Below, in pieces: positions 55,811-61,011 of a DNA stretch of 61,011 nt. The DNA is taken from NCBI RefSeq assembly GCF_001528745.1, contig NZ_BCNS01000156.1, positions 1-61,011 on the forward strand, given 5' to 3'. This DNA is from Marinobacterium profundum (lineage in GTDB: Bacteria > Pseudomonadota > Gammaproteobacteria > Pseudomonadales > Balneatricaceae). Both the position numbers and the translations under genes were made by a program. The stretch's first letter is position 1. Every line of letters starts with the position of its first letter. The notes under the pieces are model-generated. The model saw nothing but the letters and a program-made list of their open reading frames with translations. It made no database searches and was not told the origin of the DNA.

Positions 55811-56456
55811 AACATCCATGCCTGAAAAACTCATGTCTGAGCCCACAGCTAAACCCGCTCCTGATCCCTATTTTGAACTGATCTGCCTGCGTCACGGCCC
55901 GACCGAATGGAACCGTCTCAAGCGCCTGCAGGGCCGCCATGATGAGCCCCTGATGCCGCAAAGCCGCAGTGACCTCCAAAGCCTCAAGCTACCCATGAGC
56001 CTTAGCGGACTCGACTGGTACAGCAGCCCACTGCTGCGCGCGCGCGAAACAGCACAGCAGCTACAACTGGATACGCGCATTGCGCCAGCACTGATTGAAA
56101 TGGACTGGGGCGACTGGGAAGGTCAACGCATTGTTGACCTGCGACTTAAGGACCCTGCAGGCATGATGGCGATGGAAACCCTGGGGCTGGATCTGTGCCC
56201 GCCTAACGGCGAGTCACCGCGCCAGGTACAGCAGCGCCTCACGGACTGGGCCGAGTCAATGCGCAGGAAGGGATGCACCCGCGCAGGCGCCCTTTGTCAC
56301 AAGGGTGTGATACGGGCACTGCTCGCCGCCGCCTGCCAGTGGGACATGCGCGGCAAGGCCCCGGTCAAACTGGATTATCGTTGCCTGCAGCACTTTGTCT
56401 GGGATGGTCAGCAGTGGCACCTGCGACAGGCCAACTTGCCACTGGAGCTGCGCTGA
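55803..56456 (+). CDS. Histidine phosphatase family protein
   Basis: A 217-residue phosphoglycerate-mutase-like phosphatase. The catalytic RHG motif is in CLRHGPTEWNRLKRLQG near residue 37, a second Arg lies in SSPLLRARETA, and the second active-site His in ALCHKGVIRALL near residue 170. The start is placed at 55803, overlapping the previous gene; ATGs at 55818 and 55833 are also possible. As the last gene of the glycosyltransferase operon it may dephosphorylate a glycosyl-phosphate intermediate, which is an inference from context. Confidence 0.84.
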   Translation: MPKTSMPEKLMSEPTAKPAPDPYFELICLRHGPTEWNRLKRLQGRHDEPLMPQSRSDLQSLKLPMSLSGLDWYSSPLLRARETAQQLQLDTRIAPALIEMDWGDWEGQRIVDLRLKDPAGMMAMETLGLDLCPPNGESPRQVQQRLTDWAESMRRKGCTRAGALCHKGVIRALLAAACQWDMRGKAPVKLDYRCLQHFVWDGQQWHLRQANLPLELR

Positions 56457-56598
56457 ATCGCGCGCAGCGGGTTCAGAATAAACCGGGGTGATCCGAAAAG
56501 ACCAAATTTTTCAACAACCTGCTAAGCTGTCACACAACCTTAGTCAAATTGACTTATAGTCATTCGCAGTCGAAAAAACACGGAGAGGTTCGTCAATC

Positions 56599-56967
56599 AT
56601 GTTTATCAAAATCAACAAGAACAGCGGCATCTACATGGAACACAACGGGCTGGAAAAACAGCGCCTGATTCCGGTGACGTCCAACTTTCTGATTAACCTG
56701 AATCACGTCACCGAAGTGTCCTTCTACAGTATCAAGGAAGCCAAAAAGCGCTACGATCTGGAAAACCATGCGTTTACTGTGCAGCCACACACTCGGGTCA
56801 TCCACTTGCAAATGAGCTATCTGCATGCGACCTACAAGGAAACAATCCACGGCAACAAAGGCAACCTGGTGGATCGCGGCTATTTCAAGCTGTACTTCAT
56901 GCCCGAGGAAACCGGCCAGTATGATGCCATCCGCAGCCAGATCGACGGGCTGACGCTGAACCTCTGA
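56599..56967 (+). CDS. Hypothetical protein (122 aa)
   Basis: A 122-residue soluble protein with a mixed alpha/beta pattern (MFIKINKNSGIYMEHNG, NFLINLNHVTEVSFYS, GYFKLYFMPEETGQYDAI). I recognise no family. GGAGAGG lies ten bases upstream of the ATG. An AGTCAA-A-TTGACT inverted repeat with an adjoining TATAGT (56543-56560) lies about 40-55 bases upstream and could be a promoter or operator. It stands alone between the glycosyltransferase operon and a convergent exonuclease gene. Confidence 0.68.
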   Translation: MFIKINKNSGIYMEHNGLEKQRLIPVTSNFLINLNHVTEVSFYSIKEAKKRYDLENHAFTVQPHTRVIHLQMSYLHATYKETIHGNKGNLVDRGYFKLYFMPEETGQYDAIRSQIDGLTLNL

Positions 56968-57011
56968 GGCGACACCCAAGCACACTGAGCTCCAGGCGGT
57001 AAGCTCGGGGC

Positions 57012-57491
57012 TCAGGATTTCTGATAGGCGTATTTCAAGGCGCTAATCAGGTCAACAACATCATCCAGGGCGCGGTGATTGCGGTCCTGGCACTCAATCG
57101 CATCCAGAAAACGCTGACGCTGTGCCGGGCTGAGCAGCACTTCCAGTCCCCTGAGCTGAAACAGCGGGCGCATTTGGGCAGCATCGTACAGACGTCGCAT
57201 CCAGAAGTGATCAAACTCCAGCGCATCGCAGTAAACCGTTTTGCCTTCCAGTGCCCGATTCAGCCGCCAGCAGGCTGCTGCAGCAGAAACGCCCTCGGCA
57301 TGCAGCTCTTCCCGCGCCAGACCATGAATACCCTCGGCCACCTCATCCCAGTGTGTCCAGCCTGGTACGGACAGCGGGTCTATCAAAAAGCTGTCCTGCT
57401 CGCCGCTGCTGGCATCACGCCAGGCCACTTCGATGGGGTAGGAGCTTGTCCCCAGACCGCTGGCCTCGAAGTCCAGGCAAATAATATCCAT
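57012..57491 (-). CDS. DEDD-family 3'-5' exonuclease-like protein
   Basis: A 159-residue RNase T/DnaQ-like exonuclease domain. The first motif is CLDFEASGLG near residue 5 (metal Asp and Glu), the second Asp is in YCDALEFDHFW near residue 90, and the final motif NHRALDDV near residue 138 provides the His and Asp of the DEDDh type. It could trim RNA or DNA; no specificity can be read from sequence. It overlaps the upstream methyltransferase by one base (TGATG), so the two are translationally coupled. Confidence 0.8.
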   Translation of the reverse strand: MDIICLDFEASGLGTSSYPIEVAWRDASSGEQDSFLIDPLSVPGWTHWDEVAEGIHGLAREELHAEGVSAAAACWRLNRALEGKTVYCDALEFDHFWMRRLYDAAQMRPLFQLRGLEVLLSPAQRQRFLDAIECQDRNHRALDDVVDLISALKYAYQKS

Positions 57492-58396
57492 CAGGCCTCC
57501 CGTTCGAATAGCAATACCTTTAGGGCCCGTTCCGGGTCCTGCTCGGGAAAGTCGTCGGGATTATTCAGCCGCTCACGAAAGCCAAACTGCGGGCACTCCT
57601 GTGCCATAAGCGCGCGAATAAAGCCGGTGTCATGCAAGGGATCATTATGGCACGCCAGTATGCGACTGCCGGTCTGGGTCAGTTCGGGCAGGCGCCGCAC
57701 CACTTTGCGATAGTCATGCTCGGCAACAAAGCTGCCGGGCTGAAAGCTCGGCGGATCAATCAGGATCAGATCATAGGGGCCGAGCTTGCGCAGCTTGCCC
57801 CAGGATTTGAGCAGGTCATGCCCCAGGTAGCGCACGTCGCGCTGATCATGCTGATTGAGCTGATGATTCTCCCGCCCCCGCGCCAGGGCACCACGACTCA
57901 TGTCCAGGTTCACCACCGAGGCCGCACCGCCGGCCATGGCTGCCACTGAAAAAGCGCAACTGTAGGCAAACAGATTCAGCACCCGGGCGCCACTGGCTTG
58001 CTCGCGCACCCAGCGGCGCCCCTCGCGCATATCCAGAAACAGGCCGCTGTTTTGATTCTGCAGCGGTGAAACCCAGTATTGCAGACCCAGCTCCGTTGCC
58101 TTTAACCGTTCCGGCACCTGACCCCAGGCGATCTCGTTGCGCGTTTCGCGGCCTCGGCCACGGGATTGCACTACCAGGGCTTCAATACCGGCAACCTGCG
58201 CCAGCGCAGCACACAGACGCTCACACCATGCAGGCTCGACCTCTTCATACAAGCGCACCACGGCCACCGGTGCAAACCAGTCGATCACCAGGTGTTCGAG
58301 ACCCGGATAACAATGGCCTCGACCATGAAACAGCCGGCGTGTTTCGCCCGCCGCTAACTGCAATTGCTGTGTGACTGTCTCGATCAGCGGTTCCAT
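57491..58396 (-). CDS. RlmI-like class I SAM-dependent methyltransferase
   Basis: A 301-residue Rossmann-fold methyltransferase resembling the C-terminal part of RlmI-type RNA methyltransferases. The SAM site is VLNLFAYSCAFSVAA near residue 145, followed by VVNLDMSRGAL, and the catalytic-type motif LILIDPPSFQPGSF near residue 215. The N-terminal PUA domain of RlmI is missing. The start at 58396 gives MEPLIETVTQQL with GGGG six bases upstream. An RNA target is inferred. It is coupled to the downstream exonuclease. Confidence 0.83.
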   Translation of the reverse strand: MEPLIETVTQQLQLAAGETRRLFHGRGHCYPGLEHLVIDWFAPVAVVRLYEEVEPAWCERLCAALAQVAGIEALVVQSRGRGRETRNEIAWGQVPERLKATELGLQYWVSPLQNQNSGLFLDMREGRRWVREQASGARVLNLFAYSCAFSVAAMAGGAASVVNLDMSRGALARGRENHQLNQHDQRDVRYLGHDLLKSWGKLRKLGPYDLILIDPPSFQPGSFVAEHDYRKVVRRLPELTQTGSRILACHNDPLHDTGFIRALMAQECPQFGFRERLNNPDDFPEQDPERALKVLLFEREA

Positions 58397-58549
58397 CTTG
58401 TACCCCGGCCGGATCGGCGGCTGCAAAAGCGCGGCATTATAGCCGCCGTACCAGGTAGCAACCAGACGATTTTTAATGCTCAATACATTGAAACTTTATC
58501 ACCTAGCCCACATCTTATTGCCTAACACCCAACCAGGTAGACTTACACC

Positions 58550-59437
58550 ATGATGCGGATCGTCCTGTTCCTTGCCACCAACATCGCTGTACTGATCGTC
58601 GCCAGCATAACCCTTAGCCTGCTGGGCGTTGAGCATTACCTTAGCGGTACTGGGCTCAACCTCGGCTCGCTGCTGGCCTTCTGTGCTGTATTCGGTTTCG
58701 CCGGATCCATTATTTCCCTACTGCTTTCCAAAATGATGGCCAAGATGTCCACCGGCACCCAGATCATCACCCAGCCGCGCACAGAAGCCGAACGCTGGCT
58801 GCTGGACACCGTTGCCGAACTGTCGGAAAAGGCTGGCATCAAGATGCCCGAGGTCGGCATTTTCCCGGCCCAGCAGGCCAACGCCTTTGCCACTGGCTGG
58901 AACAAGAATGCCGCCCTGGTGGCCGTCAGCCAGGGCCTGCTGGAGCGCTTTCGCAAGGAAGAAACCCGCGCTGTACTGGCCCATGAAATTGGTCATGTTG
59001 CCAATGGCGACATGGTAACGCTGGCGCTGGTACAGGGGGTGGTCAACACCTTCGTGATGTTCTTCGCCCGCATCGCCGCCTATGCGGTAGATTCCTTCCT
59101 GCGCCGTGATGGCGATGACTCACGCCCAGGCATTGGCTTCTACATCACCACCTTCGTATTTGAAATCCTGTTCGGCATTGCGGCCTCAGTGATCGTGGCC
59201 TGGTTCTCGCGCCGGCGCGAATACCGTGCCGATGAGTCCGGCGCCTCCCTCGCCAGCCCCCACGCCATGATTGGCGCGCTGCAACGCCTGAAATCCGAAT
59301 ATGGTGTGCCTGATCAGCTGCAGGGTCAGCTGACCGCATTTGGCATCAGCAGCCACATAAAACAGGGCTTTATGGAGCTGCTGTCTTCGCATCCGCCGCT
59401 GGATGACCGTATCGCTGCACTGCAGAATCGCCGCTAG
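58550..59437 (+). CDS. htpX: Membrane protease HtpX
   Basis: HtpX is an inner-membrane zinc protease that degrades misfolded membrane proteins together with FtsH. The 295-residue protein starts [15 protein letters not shown], as in E. coli. It has two N-terminal helices, the zinc motif HEIGH near residue 144 with the third ligand Glu in REYRADESG near residue 225, and two further helices between them. It diverges from the methyltransferase gene and is followed by a good terminator. Confidence 0.95.
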   Translation: MMRIVLFLATNIAVLIVASITLSLLGVEHYLSGTGLNLGSLLAFCAVFGFAGSIISLLLSKMMAKMSTGTQIITQPRTEAERWLLDTVAELSEKAGIKMPEVGIFPAQQANAFATGWNKNAALVAVSQGLLERFRKEETRAVLAHEIGHVANGDMVTLALVQGVVNTFVMFFARIAAYAVDSFLRRDGDDSRPGIGFYITTFVFEILFGIAASVIVAWFSRRREYRADESGASLASPHAMIGALQRLKSEYGVPDQLQGQLTAFGISSHIKQGFMELLSSHPPLDDRIAALQNRR

Positions 59438-59480
59438 GCCACCCAAGCTATAAGACTGCAGATACAGCACTTCAGAAACA

Positions 59481-59507
59481 AAAACGGGCGCCCAGAGCGC
59501 CCGTTTT
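59481..59507. terminator. Terminator after htpX
   Basis: A 7-bp GC-rich stem extended by A4/T4 (59481-59491 with 59497-59507) and a 5-nt loop lies 44 bases after htpX. Its symmetry allows it to serve the convergent small membrane-protein gene as well. Confidence 0.8.
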
Positions 59508-59522
59508 GCGTTTTCAGCTCTC

Positions 59523-59723
59523 TCAGCCGCCCTCATCCAGCACACAAAAGGACAGACAGGTACTGAAGAGCGCCACCGCCAGCATTAACGGAGGCTGAGC
59601 CAGCCACAGCATCAAGAATCCAGACAGTATCCAGATATTGCACACCAGCCCTCGGCGGGAACGCACTTTCCATTCACCCAGCCCTAGCCATCGCAACACA
59701 AATCCGAACAGACCGGGAAACAT
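59523..59723 (-). CDS. Small membrane protein (66 aa)
   Basis: A 66-residue protein with a basic middle (WKVRSRRG) and two hydrophobic segments (about 3-15 and 27-60), so it is probably an inner-membrane protein. GGAGG lies seven bases upstream of the ATG, and the htpX-side terminator follows its stop, which together support a real gene. No family is recognised. A role near HtpX is not shown. Confidence 0.68.
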   Translation of the reverse strand: MFPGLFGFVLRWLGLGEWKVRSRRGLVCNIWILSGFLMLWLAQPPLMLAVALFSTCLSFCVLDEGG

Positions 59724-59816
59724 GAGTGCACCTCCAGGGTCACAGAACGCCTATCGCCACCGCATCCAGATACACCAGCAAGCGTTCTTTAACGTCTATT
59801 CAGGTTAGAAGCCCAC

Positions 59817-60929
59817 TCAGCAATCCGCCACCCGATAAAGTACGGCATCGTGGTAACCGGTGGTGATGCGCATCAGGCCGGCGAAGGCGGCATCCAGCTG
59901 TGGGTCCCCGCTGTCTACGATCAAAGGCCGCCCGTCCAGCGCCTTGAGCTTGGTTTTGGACGCCAGCAGATGAATATTATCGCGCCCGATACGGCGCAGT
60001 AGCGCAGGGCTCAGTTGCTGGTTACCACGCCCGATAATATGCCCCTGACCACCGATGACTGTAATCACCAGCTGACTGTCGCAACCCTCAGTCAAAGCCA
60101 GCAACTGCTCGGCAGTACAGTCGCTGGCGATGAGCTGGCCATCCTCAATAACATCCACACCCAGCAACGTATTGGGGAGCCCCAGTTCCTGCATCACCGC
60201 CTGTACCGTAGTGCCTGAGCCCATCACATAGCGCACCTCCGGCAACATGGCTTCCACCATGTCCGCAGCGATGTCCGCCAGCACCAACTCCTCAACCTCG
60301 CGGGCGCCATTTTTCACGTGCTGCAGATAACGATGTTCCTGGGGCACCAGTAGCTCGCCATAGTACTTGGCACGCACTCGCCCCTGGCGAAATGCCTCCT
60401 CGTCGATATCCCGCACTTCCTGATCCGCCAGCGTCACCAGCTCGCCGCGTACCAGCATGGCAACTATTTCACCGGCCGCTCTGGGCGTAACAGCGTAGAC
60501 ACCGGAATGGATTTTCACCCCGGCGGGAATCCCCAGTACCGGCACCCGATCGGACAGCACATTGCAGATATTTCGCGCGGTGCCATCGCCGCCGGCAAAC
60601 AGAATCAGATCGACCCCGGCCGCCGCCAGCGCCAGCGCCGCACGCTCCGTATCCTCTGGCCCGGTATGTCCCGATTCGATCTTGCCCAGCACCCGGGGCT
60701 CAAAACCTGCACTAGTCGCCACATCAGCACCCATTTCTGCCGGCCAGGTCAGCACCTCGACATCCAGCCCCTGCAGCGGCAGCAGTGCCTGCAGAGCACG
60801 CTCGCAAGCTTTGGGCTTGGCACCGAGCTCCAGCGCAAGACGCGCGGTTTCGGCGCCATCACTGCCCTTAAGGGCAACACTGCCACCAATACCTGCCAGC
60901 GGGTTGATGATCAATCCCAGTCGAAACAC
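59817..60929 (-). CDS. ATP-NAD kinase-like protein (COG3199)
   Basis: A 370-residue protein of the COG3199 group, related to NAD kinases. The N-terminal INPLAGIGGSVALKGSDG and the FAGGDGTARNI motif near residue 115 match the kinase superfamily's GGDG nucleotide-binding site. A C-terminal part includes VIGGQGHIIGRGNQQLSP. It is longer than ordinary NadK and lacks its usual C-terminal pattern, so the phosphorylated substrate is uncertain. It stands alone on the leftward strand. Confidence 0.84.
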   Translation of the reverse strand: MFRLGLIINPLAGIGGSVALKGSDGAETARLALELGAKPKACERALQALLPLQGLDVEVLTWPAEMGADVATSAGFEPRVLGKIESGHTGPEDTERAALALAAAGVDLILFAGGDGTARNICNVLSDRVPVLGIPAGVKIHSGVYAVTPRAAGEIVAMLVRGELVTLADQEVRDIDEEAFRQGRVRAKYYGELLVPQEHRYLQHVKNGAREVEELVLADIAADMVEAMLPEVRYVMGSGTTVQAVMQELGLPNTLLGVDVIEDGQLIASDCTAEQLLALTEGCDSQLVITVIGGQGHIIGRGNQQLSPALLRRIGRDNIHLLASKTKLKALDGRPLIVDSGDPQLDAAFAGLMRITTGYHDAVLYRVADC

Positions 60930-60993
60930 TCGACCTCCTGCATCTGATTACTTGAATAATTGAATAACTGACGGCCCGCAGTATCCAGTTCCC

Positions 60994-61011
60994 CTAGGAG
61001 GCTGTCCGAGA
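60994..61011. repeat. Possible start of a related inverted-repeat element at the right edge
   Basis: CTAGGAGGCTGTCCGAG matches the terminal sequence of the dispersed element (CTAGCAGCCTGTCGGAC) at 13 of 17 positions. The window ends here, so whether an element follows cannot be seen. Confidence 0.35.

Overview
The window looks like a chromosomal segment of a marine gammaproteobacterium, probably in or near the Oceanospirillales (Marinobacterium-like). This is judged from gene content and order, not from a database search. Supporting signs are the yebC-ruvC-ruvA-ruvB-tolQRAB-pal-cpoB-queC-tRNA-Lys order shared with pseudomonads and oceanospirilla, dapA-bamC next to bcp, the PerM/TusA/BepA group, FabV as enoyl-ACP reductase, an NhaD-type sodium antiporter and moderately high GC. 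Most genes are core housekeeping genes. No phage, plasmid, CRISPR array, rRNA or transposase gene was seen.

Layout. 1-476 is a repeat-rich, non-coding block. 477-7417 holds a 2-hydroxyacid dehydrogenase, the dapA-bamC pair, bcp, a PerM-type permease, a TusA-like protein and a BepA-like protease. 7641-9039 holds nadA and tRNA-Lys. 9096-21202 is a long leftward set: queC, the Tol-Pal envelope operon, ruvABC with a TRIC-type channel gene inserted, yebC and aspS. 21596-29562 holds a HIT protein, a COG3146 acyltransferase-like protein, small conserved proteins, nhaD, a GcvA-like LysR regulator, a META-domain lipoprotein and fabV. 29770-33359 is the molybdate system: modE facing modABC across a clear ModE operator. 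33373-42163 holds gor, xthA, a tandem universal stress protein, a GGDEF protein with a DUF5610 neighbour, an alkyltransferase-like protein and a PatZ-like protein acetyltransferase. 42612-44012 is a tRNA array (five tRNA-Asp, four tRNA-Val, three decayed Asp-like units) read leftward from one strong promoter. 44429-50163 holds syd, yajG, a Tag-like glycosylase, alaA and a large MscS channel. 50260-56456 is a tightly packed six-gene glycosyltransferase operon of unknown product. 56599-60929 holds an orphan conserved protein, a DEDD exonuclease, an RlmI-like methyltransferase, htpX, a small membrane protein and an NAD-kinase-like protein.

The most unusual structure is a dispersed short element. 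Three copies have an identical 163-bp core (15140-15302, 25548-25710, 42345-42507), and a fourth (46470-46521) has lost 111 bp internally. All have inverted-repeat ends, and every copy keeps the same reading frame open across it. One copy lies where ybgC is normally found upstream of tolQ. A related sequence may start at the right edge of the window. The best candidate for an undescribed functional system is the 50-56 kb operon: two tandem paralogous GT-B-fold transferases, a deacetylase-like protein, two GT4 transferases and a histidine phosphatase, next to a mechanosensitive channel. Coordinates for CDS include the stop codon.
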